From assembly GCA_032622095.1 (NCBI GenBank), contig CP136063.1, positions 206,941,934-207,005,933 on the forward strand: a DNA stretch of 64,000 nucleotides, written 5' to 3'. The stretch is from Siphonodentalium dalli (taxonomy: Eukaryota > Mollusca > Scaphopoda > Gadilida > Siphonodentaliidae). Numbering within the stretch: the stretch's first letter is position 1; each line of letters starts with the position of its first letter. A program made the position numbers and the translations under genes. Shown piece by piece: positions 14,326-25,004 of this stretch. The notes under the pieces were generated by a model. It did not search any database. It was not told the DNA's origin and saw only the letters and a program-made list of their open reading frames with translations.

Positions 14326-16015
14326 ACCTGCCATGTAAACCAAGGAGAGGAGCCAAACCTGCCATGTAATCCAAGGAGAGGAGCCACACCTGTCATGTTC
14401 TCTGTGAATGTAAACCAAGGAGAGGAGCCACACCTGACATGTGAATGTAAACCAAGGAGAGGAGCCAAACCTGCCATGTAAACCAAGGAGAGGAGCCAAA
14501 CCTGCCATGTAAACCAAGGAGAGGAGCCACACCTGCCATGTAAACCAAGGAGAGGGGCCAAACCTGCCATGTAAACCAAGAAGAGGGGGCCACACCTGCC
14601 ATGTAAACCAAGGAGAGGAGCCACACCTGACATGTGAATGTAAACCAAGGAGAGGAGCCACACCTGCCATGTAAACCAAGGAGAGGGGCCAAACCTGCCA
14701 TGTAAACCAAGGAGAGGAGCCACACCTGCCATGTAAACCAAGGAGAGGAGCCACACCTGCCATGTAAACCAAGGAGAGGAGCCACACCTGCCATGTAAAC
14801 CAAGGAGAGGAGCCACACCTGTCATGTAAACCAAGGAGAGGGGCCAAACCTGCCATGTAAACCAAGGAGAGGGGCCACACCTGACATGTGAATGTAAACC
14901 AAGGAGAGGAGCCACACCTGCCATGTAAACCAAGGAGAGGAGCCACACCTGCCATGTAAACCAAGGAGAGGAGCCACACCTGTCATGTAAACCAAGGAGA
15001 GGGGGCACACCTGTCATGTTCTCTGTGAATGTAAACCAAGGAGAGGATCCACACCTGCCATGTGAATGTAAACCAAGGTGAGGAGCCACACCTGCCATGT
15101 AAACCAGAAGAGGAGCCATACCTGCCATGTGAATGTAAACCAAGGAGAGGAGCCACACCTGTCATGTAAACCAAGGAGAGGGGCCACACCTGTCATGTTC
15201 TCTGTGAATGTAAACCAAGGAGAGGATCCACACCTGACATGTGAATGTAAACCAAGGAGAGGAGCCACACCTGCCATGTAAACCAAGGAGAGGAGCCATA
15301 CCTGCCATGTGAATGTAAACCAAGGAGAGGAGCCACACCTGCCATGTAAACCAAGGAGAGGAGCCACACCTGTAAACCAAGGAGAGAAGCCACACCTGCC
15401 ATGTAAACCAAGGAGAGGAGCCACACCTGCCATGTAAACCAAGGAGAGGAGCCACACCTGTAAACCAAGGAGAGGAGCCACACCTGTAAACCAAGGAGAG
15501 GAGCCACACCTGCCATGTAAACCAAGGAGAGGGGCCACACCTGCCATGTAAACCAAGGAGAGGGGCCACACCTGTAAACCAAGGAGAGGAGCCACACCTG
15601 TAAACCAAGGAGAGGAGCCACACCTGTAAACCTAGGAGAGGAGCCACACCTGCCATGTAAACCAAGGAGAGGAGCCACACCTGCCATGTAAACCAAGGAG
15701 AGGGGCCACACCTGTCATGTTCTCTGTGAATGTAAACCAAGGAGAGGATCCACACCTGACATGTGAATGTAAACCAAGGAGAGGAGCCATACCTGCCATG
15801 TGAATGTAAACCAAGGAGAGGAGCCACACCTGCCATGTAAACCAAGGAGAGGAGCCACACCTGTAAATCAAGGAGAGGGGCCACACCTGCCATGTAAACC
15901 AAGGAGAGGAGCCACACCTGCCATGTAAACCAAGGAGAGGAGCCACACCTGACAAGTGAATGTAAACCAAGGAGAGGGGCCACAACTGCCATGTAAACCA
16001 AGGAGAGGGGCCACA
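14326..16015. repeat. Segmental duplication inside the array, copy 2 (about 5,326-bp offset)
   Basis: Partner of 9,000-10,690. It carries extra private changes near 15,078 (AAGGTGAGG) and 15,105, where a CAAGG is lost. Confidence 0.8.
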
Positions 16016-16380
16016 CCTGTAAACCAAGGAGAGGAGCCACACCTGCCATGTAAACCAAGGAGAGGAGCCACACCTGCCATGTAAACCAAGGAGAGGAGCC
16101 ACACCTGACAAGTAAATGTAAACCAAGGAGAGGGGCCACACCTGCCATGTAAACCAAGGAGAGGGGCCACACCTGTAAACCAAGGAGAGGAGCCACACCT
16201 GACATGTGAATGTAAACCAAGGAGAGGGGCCACACCTGTAAATCAAGGAGAGGAGCCACACCTGACATGTGAATGTAAACCAAGGAGAGGAGCCACACCT
16301 GCCATGTAAACCAAGGAGAGGAGCCACACCTGCCAAGTAAACCAAGGAGAGGAGCCACACCTGTAAACCAAGGAGAGGAG

Positions 16381-18156
16381 CCACACCTGCCATGTAAACC
16401 AAGGAGAGGGGCCACACCTATAAACCAAGGAGAGGAGCCACACCTGCCATGTAAACCAAGGAGAGGGGCCACACCTGCCATGTAAACCAAGGAGAGGAGC
16501 CACACCTGACAAGTGAATGTAAACCAAGGAGAGGGGCCACAACTGCCATGTAAACCAAGGAGAGGGGCCACACCTGCCATGTAAACCAAGGAGAGGGGCC
16601 ACACCTGTAAACCAAGGAGAGGAGCCACACCTGCCATGTAAACCAAGGAGAGGAGCCATACCTGCCATGTGAATGTAAACCAAGGAGAGGAGCCACACCT
16701 GCCATGTAAACAAAGGAGAGGAGCCACACCTGTCATGTGAATGTAAACCAAGGAGAGGGGCCACACCTGCCATGTAAACAAAGGAGAGGAGCCACACCTG
16801 TAAATCAAGGAGAGGGGCCACACCTGTCATGTAAACCAAGGAGAGGAGCCACACCTGCCATGTAAACCAAGGAGAGGAGCCACACCTGACATGTGAATAT
16901 AAACCAAGGAGAGGAGCCACACCTGACATGTGAATGTAAACCAAGGAGAGGAGCCACACCTGACATGTAAACCAAGGAGAGGAGCCACACCTGCCATGTA
17001 AACCAAGGAGAGGGGCCACACCTGTAAACCAAGGAGAGGGGCCACACCTGTAAACCAAGGAGAGGGGCCACACCTGTAAACCAAGGAGAGGGGCCACACC
17101 TGCCATGTAAACCAAGGAGAGGGGCCACACCTGCCATGTAAACCAAGGAGAGGGGCCACACCTGTAAACCAAGGAGAGGGGCCACACCTGTAAACCAAGG
17201 AGAGGGGCCACACCTGCCATGTAAACCAAGGAGAGGGGCCACACCTGCCATATAAACCAAGGAGAGGGGCCACACCTGTCATGTAAACCAATGAGAGGGG
17301 CCACACCTGTCATGTGAATGTAAACCAAGGAGAGGGGCCACACCTGTCATGTGAATGTAAACCAAGGAGAGGGGCCACACCTGTCATGTTCTCTGTGAAT
17401 GTAAACCAAGGAGAGGGGCCACACCTGTCATGTTCTCTGTGAATGTAAACCAAGGAGAGGGGCCACACCTGCCATGTAAACCAAGGAGAGGGGCCACACA
17501 TGTCATGTTCTCTGTGAATGTAAACCAATGAGAGGGGCCACACCTGCCATGTAAACCAAGGAGAGGGGCCACACCTGACATGTGAATGTAAACCAAGGAG
17601 AGGGGCCACACCTGCCATGTAAACCAAGGCGAGGGGCCACACCTCTCATGTTCTCTGTGAATGTAAACCAAGTAGAGGGGCCACACCTGCCATGTAAACC
17701 AAGGAGAGGGGCCATACCTGTAAACCAAGGAGAGGGGCCACACCTGTCATGTTCTCTGTGAATGTAAAGCAAGGAGAGGAGCCACACCTGACATGTGAAT
17801 GTAAACCAAGGAGAGGGGCCACACCTGCCATGTAAACCAAGGAGAGGGGCCACACATGTAAACCAAGGAGAGGGGCCACACCTGCCATGTAAACCAAGGA
17901 GAGGGGCCACACCTGTCATGTTCTCTGTGAATGTAAACCAAGGAGAGAAGGCACACCTGACATGTGAATGTAAACCAAGGAGAGGAGCCACACCTGCCAT
18001 GTAAACCGAGGAGAGGGTCCACACCTGCCATGTAAACCAAGGAGAGGGGCCATACCTGTCATGTTCTCTGTGAATGTAAACCAAGGAGAGGAGCCACACC
18101 TGACATGTGAATGTAAACCAAGGAGAGGAGCCACACCTGCCATGTAAACCAAGGAG
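16381..18156. repeat. Segmental duplication inside the array, copy 2 (15,171-bp offset)
   Basis: Partner of 1,210-2,985, with the same order of header types and the same private variants. Small differences are visible, such as a GCGAGGGG core near 17,630 and an AGTAGAGG core near 17,670 that copy 1 lacks. Confidence 0.85.
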
Positions 18157-18175
18157 AGGAGCCACACCTGCCATG

Positions 18176-18916
18176 TAAATGTAAACCAAGGAGAGGGGCC
18201 ACACCTGACATGTGAATGTAAACCAAGGAGAGGAGCCACACCTGCCATGTAAACCAAGGAGAGGAGCCACACCTGCCATGTAAATGTAAACCAAGGAGAG
18301 GGGCCACACCTGACATGTGAATGTAAACCAAGGAGAGGAGCCACACCTGCCATGTAAACCAAAGAGAGGAGCCACACCTGACATGTGAATGTAAACCAAG
18401 GAGATGAGCCACACCTGCCATGTAAATGTAAACCAAGGAGAGGGGCCACACCTGACATGTGAATGTAAACCAAGGAGAGGAGCCACACCTGCCATGTAAA
18501 CCAAAGAGAGGAGCCACACCTGACATGTGAATGTAAACCAAGGAGAGGGGCCACACCTGACATGTGAATGTAAACCAATGAGAGGGGCCACACCTGCCAT
18601 GTAAACCAAGGAGAGGGGCCACACCTGCCATGTAAACCAAAGAGAGGAGCCACACCTGACATGTGAATGTAAACCAATGAGAGGGGCCACACCTGCCATG
18701 TAAACCAAGGAGAGGGGCCACACCTGCCATGTAAACCAAGGAGAGGGGCCACACCTGTCATGTTCTCTGTGAATGTAAACCAAGGAGAGGAGCCACACCT
18801 GACATGTGAATGTAAACCAAGGAGAGGAGCCACACCTGCCATGTGAATGTAAACCAAAGAGAGGAGCCACACCTGACATGTGAATGTAAACCAAAGAGAG
18901 GAGCCACACCTGCCAT
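18176..18916. repeat. Segmental duplication inside the array, copy 2 (10,076-bp offset)
   Basis: Partner of 8,100-8,840, with the same CCATGTAAATG headers and CAAAGAGAGG cores in the same order. Confidence 0.8.
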
Positions 18917-21605
18917 GTAAACCAAGGAGAGGAGCCACACATGTAAACCAAGGAGAGGAGCCACACCTGCCATGTAAACCGAGGAGAGGGGCCACACCTG
19001 CCATGTAAACCAAGGAGAGGGGCCACACCTGCCATGTAAACCGAGGAGAGGGGTCACACCTGCCATGTAAACCGAGGAGAGGGGCCACACCTGTCATGTA
19101 AACCGAGGAGAGGGGCCACACCTGCCATGTAAACCGAGGAGAGGGGCCACACCTGCCATGTAAACCAAGGAGAGGGGCCACACCTGCCATGTAAACCGAG
19201 GAGAGGGGCCACACCTGTCATGTAAACCAAGGAGAGGGGCCACACCTGACATGTGAATGTAAACCAAAGAGAGGAGCCACACCTGAAATGTGAATGTAAA
19301 CCAAGGAGAGGGGCCACACCTGCCATGTAAACCAAGGAGAGGAGCCACACCTGTAAACAAAGGAGAGGGGCCACACCTGCCATGTAAACCAAGGAGAGGG
19401 GCCACACCTGCCATGTAAACCGAGGAGAGGGGCCACACCTGCCATGTAAACCAAGGAGAGGGGCCACACCTGCCATGTTCTCTGTGAATGTAAACCAAGG
19501 AGAGGAGCCACACCTGACATGTGAATGTAAACCAAGGAGAGGGGCCACACCTGCCATGTAAACCAAGGAGAGGGGCCACACCTGCCATGTAAACCGAGGA
19601 GAGGGGCCACACCTGCCATGTAAACCAAGGAGAGGGGCCACACCTGTCATGTTCTCTGTGAATGTAAACCAAGGAGTGGAGCCACACCTGACATGTGAAT
19701 GTAAACCAAGGAGAGGAGCCACACCTGCCATGTAAACCAAGGAGAGGAGCCACACCTGACATGTAAACCAAGGAGAGGGGCCACACCTGACATGTAAACC
19801 AAGGAGAGGGGCCACACCTGTAAACCAAGGAGAGGGGCCACACCTGTAAACCAAGGAGAGGGGCCACACCTGTCATGTTCTCTGTGAATGTAAACCAAGG
19901 AGAGGAGCCACACCTGCCATGTAAACCAAGGAGAGGAGCCACACCTGTAAACCAAGGAGAGGGGCCACACCTGTAAACCAAGGAGAGGGGCCACACCTCT
20001 AAACCAAGGAGAGGGGCCACACCTGTAAACCAAGGAGAGGGGCCACACCTGTAAACCAAGGAGAGGAGCCACACCTGCCATGTAAACCAAGGAGAGGGGC
20101 CACACCTGTAAACCAAGGAGAGGGGCCACACCTGTAAACCAAGGAGAGGGGCCACACCTGTCATGTTCTCTGTGAATGTAAACCAAGGAGAGGAGCCACA
20201 CCTGCCATGTAAACCAAGGAGAGGAGCCACACCTGCCATGTAAACCAAGGAGAGGAGCCACACCTGCCATGTAAACCAAGGAGAGGAGCCACACCTGACA
20301 TGTGAATGTAAACCAAGGAGAGGGGCCACACCTGCCATGTAAACCAAGGAGATGGGCCACACCTGTAAATCAAGGAGAGGGGCCAAACCTGTCATGTTCT
20401 CTGTGAATGTAAACCAAGGAGAGGAGCCACACCTGACATGTGAATGTAAACCAAGGAGAGGGGCCATACCTGTAAACCAAGGAGAGGGGCCACACCTGCC
20501 ATGTAAACCAAGGAGAGGGGCCACACCTGCCATGTAAACCAAGGAGAGGGGCCAAACCTGTCATGTTCTCTGTGAATGTAAACCAAGGAGAGGAGCCACA
20601 CCTGCCATGTAAACCAAGGAGAGGAGCCACACCTGCCATGTGAATGTAAACCAAGGAGAGGAGCCACACCTGACATGTGAATGTAAACCAAGGAGAGGAG
20701 CCACACCTGCCATGTAAACCAAGGAGAGGAGCCACACCTGCCATGTAAACCAAGGAGAGGAGCCACACCTGACATGTAAACCAAGGAGAGGAGCCACACC
20801 TGTAAACCAAGGAGAGGGGCCACACCTGTCATGTAAACCAAGGAGAGGGGCCACACCTGCCATGTAAACCAAGGAGAGGGGCCACACCTGACATGTGAAT
20901 GTAAACCAAGGAGAGGGGCCACACCTGACATGTGAATGTAAACCAAGGAGAGGGGCCACACCTGACATGTGAATGTAAACCAAGGAGAGGGGCCACACCT
21001 GACATGTGAATGTAAACCAAGGAGAGGGGCCACACCTGACATGTGAATGTAAACCAAGGAGAGGGGCCACACCTGTAAACCAAGGAGAGGGGCCACACCT
21101 GTAAACCAAGGAGAGGGGCCACACATGTAAACCAAGGAGAGGGGCCACACCTGCCATGTAAACCAAGGAGAGGAGCCACACCTGCCATGTAAACCAAGGA
21201 GAGGGGCCACACCTGTAAACCAAGGAGAGGGGCCACACCTGTAAACCAAGGAGAGGGGCCACACCTGTAAACCAAGGAGAGGGGCCACACCTGCCATGTA
21301 AACCAAGGAGAGGGGCCACACCTGTAAACGAAGAAGAGGGGCCACACCTGCCATGTAAACCAAGGAGAGGGGCCACACCTGCCATGTAAGCCAAGGAGAG
21401 GGGCCACACCTGTCATGTAAACCAAGGAGAGGGGCCACACCTGTCATGTAAACCAAGGAGAGGGGCCACACCTGCCATGTAATACAAGGAGAGGGGCCAC
21501 ACCTGCCATGTAAACCAAGGAGAGGGGCCACACCTGTAAACCAAGGAGAGGGGCCACACCTGCCATGTAAACCAAGGAGAGGGGCCACACCTGTCATGTT
21601 CTCTT

Positions 21606-22005
21606 CGACGTGTTCACCCATGATCAAACTGTCGTGCCTTCGTGATATGTTGGTTGTGTGTTCAGTTCTAGTTCATGGGTTTACACAGTTATGTTTTTTT
21701 GTAGAGTTATCTCGCTTGCATTGTCATTATTTCCGATTTTTAATAAATGTTAGTTTAATTAATTCGGCGTGACGAAGAAGGACCCTTGTGGTCGAACAAA
21801 CCACTGTATCATCATCCCATAGTTTCTCATTTTCTTACTGTTATGACTTATAACATTCGATAATGTCGAATCGCGCAATGCCCAGACTGCAGCGTCAGTG
21901 TTATGCCCAATTATATACCACCTAATAGATTATTGTGGTCATTTTCCCAACTTACAATGTTTTTTCAACGAGTGTTTTTTCTTCATTTCGATTTTCTTTC
22001 TCGTC
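21606..22005. other. Flank of the array; no feature recognised
   Basis: Non-repetitive, AT-rich DNA immediately right of the array. No long open frame, promoter motif or hairpin stood out. Confidence 0.5.
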
Positions 22006-22211
22006 TACAGTAATGCTCTATGTAATAGACTGTTTAACCACAGTAGAATTATGGGTAACTTTTCAGGATTTAGTCGGAAACATGGCTTGTTGCCATTCAT
22101 CGGAGAGAGCTTTCCGATGAATGGCAACAAGCCATATTTCCGACTAAATCCTGAAAAGTTACCCATAATTCTGCTATGGTTAAGAAGTCGATTACTTAGA
22201 GCTTTACTGTA
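22006..22211. mobile_element. Palindromic MITE, Tc1/mariner-like (TA target duplication)
   Basis: A 202-bp near-perfect palindrome spans 22,008-22,209. Its arms of about 95 bp start CAGTAATGCTCTA on the left and, read on the other strand, CAGTAAAGCTCTA on the right. They meet at a short GAGAGC centre near 22,110. A TA dinucleotide flanks both ends. Terminal CAGT with a TA duplication is typical of Tc1/mariner-derived MITEs. It carries no transposase, so it is non-autonomous. Open frames on both strands here are artefacts of the palindrome. Confidence 0.8.
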
Positions 22212-22237
22212 CCAGTTTGAATTCTGGAACATTGAGG

Positions 22238-22711
22238 TCAACAAACTCTGTCTTTACGTTGTTGTCGCTCCTCGATATTTCTGAAGAGTTTCTCCATTTG
22301 TTCGTTATTCATTTCTACGAGTTAATTCGTTCCAATAATTTGTAAATCTTGTTCACTAAACAATCGCCTTTGTTTCAACAGTTGTCGAATTTTGGCAGTT
22401 TTGGCATTGTCATGTATTCCCATGTATTTCATGTTGTAACAGTTTGAATTAGGTACTGGCCAACGATATACACTTGTTGTTGTAACGACCTCAATCTAGT
22501 CCAGTCTGCATTTATATATATAATTTGAGTTTTGAGCGTAAATTTCCCCCATTTCCGCTGTCGTAATCCAATCATCTGAGCGATTTGTCGAGGAACGTAT
22601 TTCTGCCTTTGTAGGTATTATACGGCATCGTATCACTGATGTCTGAATTGAAGCAGGGACAATCGCCGTTGCCACGGAAACGCAGTTTGCTAAATTAGCC
22701 GTTGTTAACAG
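22238..22711 (-). pseudogene. Unrecognised antisense coding remnant with two in-frame stops
   Basis: Reading the minus strand from 22,711, one frame stays open for 71 codons, meets TAG at 22,496-22,498, continues for 57 codons to TAA at 22,322-22,324, and then 27 codons to TGA at 22,238-22,240. The translation looks protein-like rather than random, with a proline/asparagine-rich segment around RWPVPNSNCYNMKYMG and a charged helical stretch ending LFSEQDLQIIGTN. After the TAA comes a further charged helix (LVEMNNEQMEKLF). The two stops are each one base from a sense codon (for example GAA to TAA), as expected for a decayed gene. The TA-flanked MITE sits just beyond its 3' end. I do not recognise the family; a transposon-encoded protein is one possibility. 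By chance one would expect several more stops over this length, but the statistical support is modest. Confidence 0.35.
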
Positions 22712-24109
22712 TTATCGTCGGACATCCTTTTCCTGTTGAATATTTTGTTCACAAAATCCACCCATTAGTTGCTACAGTCCTTTGTTGAATTTTCGATCGT
22801 CAAATTTATTATTTAACACGTTTTTCTCGGAGAGTTGTAAACTTGCCCACATAATACACAATACATTCTAGTTTTGACAACTTAAACAAAATGCTAGTTA
22901 ACATAAAATCTTTTCCTAGTCTTGTTGTTGATTTGGATACTATTTTGACACATATATACATGACTTGAGGTTCCGCTCTGCTGTTCTATTCGTTTTTTTG
23001 GTCAGGTGCCTTCGGAAAACCTCTGAAACACATGTCTTTCTCTTACGGTCTCATATGCAGCACGTCCTGGACGAATAATAACTTCACTAAAGGTATAATT
23101 ATAGGTGGTTATAGTAACATAATCACGCATGGTGGTTTGCATATAAGACATGTTTAAACTGTAACATATGTCATATATGTGGGCCTACAGTCTTGGGTCA
23201 AATTGTATCAGCATGAGTTGTACAAATGTGGTTGGCAGGCTCCGACACCCACCCCAGCATATATCATGTAATAATTTCACCCGACTTCAAAGAAAATACC
23301 ATAAAGACATATCGTGAGCTTACTTCACTGAATCGAAAGTATATATATGTTTGCACGTTTGCATATATTGACTGGATGATTGTAGCCATCAACGAAGATT
23401 GCCCATAATTCTAGCGTTATCGGTTGTACCATTTCTGAAAACATAACACCTTACCTGAGCTCAGTCAAATGAAATATTTACTCATTTATTTGGGACGAAT
23501 AATCGGCCGATAAACATGCTGCAGTGACTTTGACAACGATGGTTTCTACCAATTTTACATACAATTAACGCAAATACAGTAACTGCGTTTGGCAGTATTA
23601 TTTGCTATTCTTTTCTGAACACCACAATGATACCACATCACTTTAAATTGTGGTCTTTTAAAATTTGCAATATAAATTTACGTAAATCCTCTTTCCGTCA
23701 ACGATGTTACCACCAATTAATGAACTGCCCCAAACACGCCCCTGACCTGGAAATTGGGAATGCCACTCAATAATTTAAACATATTTTACACATTTCCATT
23801 ATCAGAGATGGCTGCGTGTGACGATAATTTACCAGAAAGGTACCCATAATACATAGCTTCTAATTACACGAAATTTAGACTGTAATTTACACTTACAACA
23901 ACAGTACTGTTAAACGCACATGAATCGTTTCGAGTGCCGTGTATATGATATAACATGTACACGTTGAGTACGTGGTCGTCGTGACATTGTCAGATGGAGA
24001 TAACGGGGAGTTTTAGATTGCAAACGGCAAACATCGAACTTGAGTTGCTTCACATGTATTCTTATCCGCGGGAACGCTTTGCGTTTGTTTTCCGATAATT
24101 CATAATTGC
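22712..24109. other. Non-coding stretch; nothing recognised
   Basis: AT-rich DNA with frequent stops in all frames. The longest open frames are about 60 codons and look random. No clear hairpins or splice-bounded exons were seen. Confidence 0.4.
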
Positions 24110-24290
24110 AAGTTTGCGATACACATCAGACAGGAACAAGCTCATAAATCGGTGGACCTCGTGATGGTCATTTAAATACTTTCAAAGATATATGGATTTG
24201 TTACGGATACATGTGTCCCATTGACCGGTAATCTTTCACTAACATTTTCTCTAAGAAGTACATGAATTTTACCACGTTTTTGAATAAATG
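24110..24290 (+). repeat. Dispersed repeat, copy 1 (second copy at 33,955-34,140)
   Basis: Both copies run from a motif like AGTTTGCGATAC to AAGTACATGAATT. They share CATGTGTCCCATTGACCGG / GATGTGTCCCATTGATCGG in the same orientation. Identity is high over the right half and weaker over the left. The family is unknown to me. Confidence 0.55.
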
Positions 24291-24627
24291 TACCATAAAT
24301 ACAAGATAAATTGCGATTTTAATTCACTATTCGTTTGCAGTGGACCAAAGATACACCCTTTCTAGTGATTGTGCTTTAAGTTCAACCCAAACATTGGTAT
24401 GTCCTCTGCTGTTGTTTACTTGGGTACCATGCGTAAAGCTATACATTTTAGTCATCAAACTCTGCAATTGGAATCAGTTACATTCATCCTTCATTAAACC
24501 GACAACCCACTTATGTTATGAATACAACTCCGTATCTCTTGACTATTTGCTTGTGTCAAAAACTCCAAGCGTTTTTATATGACATGTTAGACTGTCTGTG
24601 TAGGTGAACTCGGAAGTCGGAACGAAA

Positions 24628-24676
24628 ATCATGCAGAGAATACCCATCTGCATCGATGGGCGATCGGGCAAGTTAT
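24628..24676. repeat. Short fragment of the 58-kb complex repeat family
   Basis: ATACCCATCTGCATCGATGG followed by CGATCGGGCAAGTT matches the segment at 58,884-58,932 (ATACCCATCTGCATCCATGG, then CGATCGGGGAAGTT). Confidence 0.55.
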
Positions 24677-25004
24677 TAAAGGCACGAGCGGCGTTCGTGG
24701 CAGAAATATTCTGATTTGTTCAAATCGCCATCAACAGAAGAAATATTAAAATATATATAATTTTGTTCATATGCCAAACACAATCAGCGCGTAAATAGTA
24801 TATTGTCGTAAAGACGTACGATGGTCTACTTTTCATATCGCTACTTTTATGGCATTCATAATCCAGTATTGTGGCTGCGTGTCTCCTCAAAAGCCACGTG
24901 ACAGCGACCAAATTCAGAGCAAGCGATGCGTCCGAATAATGTTCACAGTAAGTTAGGCGATCAATCCGCCCACTGACGCAATGTATGTATAGTACACACT
25001 GAGT
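24677..25004. other. Non-coding stretch; nothing recognised
   Basis: No repeat, hairpin or exon-like open frame was identified. The antisense open frame here has low-complexity, random-looking composition. Confidence 0.35.

Larger units (their letters stand above)
1..21605. repeat. Minisatellite array with variable-header units (26/31/37/44 bp)
   Basis: The whole stretch is a head-to-tail array of a 26-nt core that begins TAAACCAAGGAGAGG, has A or G at the next position, and ends CCACACCTG. Each core is preceded by one of four headers: none, 5 nt (usually CCATG), 11 nt (ACATGTGAATG or CCATGTGAATG) or 18 nt (TCATGTTCTCTGTGAATG). Units are therefore 26, 31, 37 or 44 bp, with 31 the most common; at that length the window holds several hundred units (roughly 650, an estimate). 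No unique sequence interrupts the array. It starts left of the window and stops inside an 18-nt header at about 21,605. Neither the core nor any header contains a CG dinucleotide. The sense strand has TAA in every unit; the antisense strand has no stop triplet except where a header begins with T. No function is known to me; it is non-coding by default. Confidence 0.97.

Noticed and set aside
1-21605. CRISPR-like repeat/spacer array
   Set aside because: The variable headers are only four nested types, not unique spacers, there are no cas genes, and the genome is eukaryotic.
118-21627. Dozens of long antisense open frames (up to 648 codons) encoding a 31-residue hydrophobic repeat
   Set aside because: They follow automatically from a stop-free 31-bp unit whose length is not a multiple of three, occur in all three frames at once, and have no start context, splice sites or codon-position bias that I can see.
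21898-22284. 128-codon plus-strand and 79-codon minus-strand open frames
   Set aside because: Both lie across the 202-bp palindromic MITE and mirror each other.
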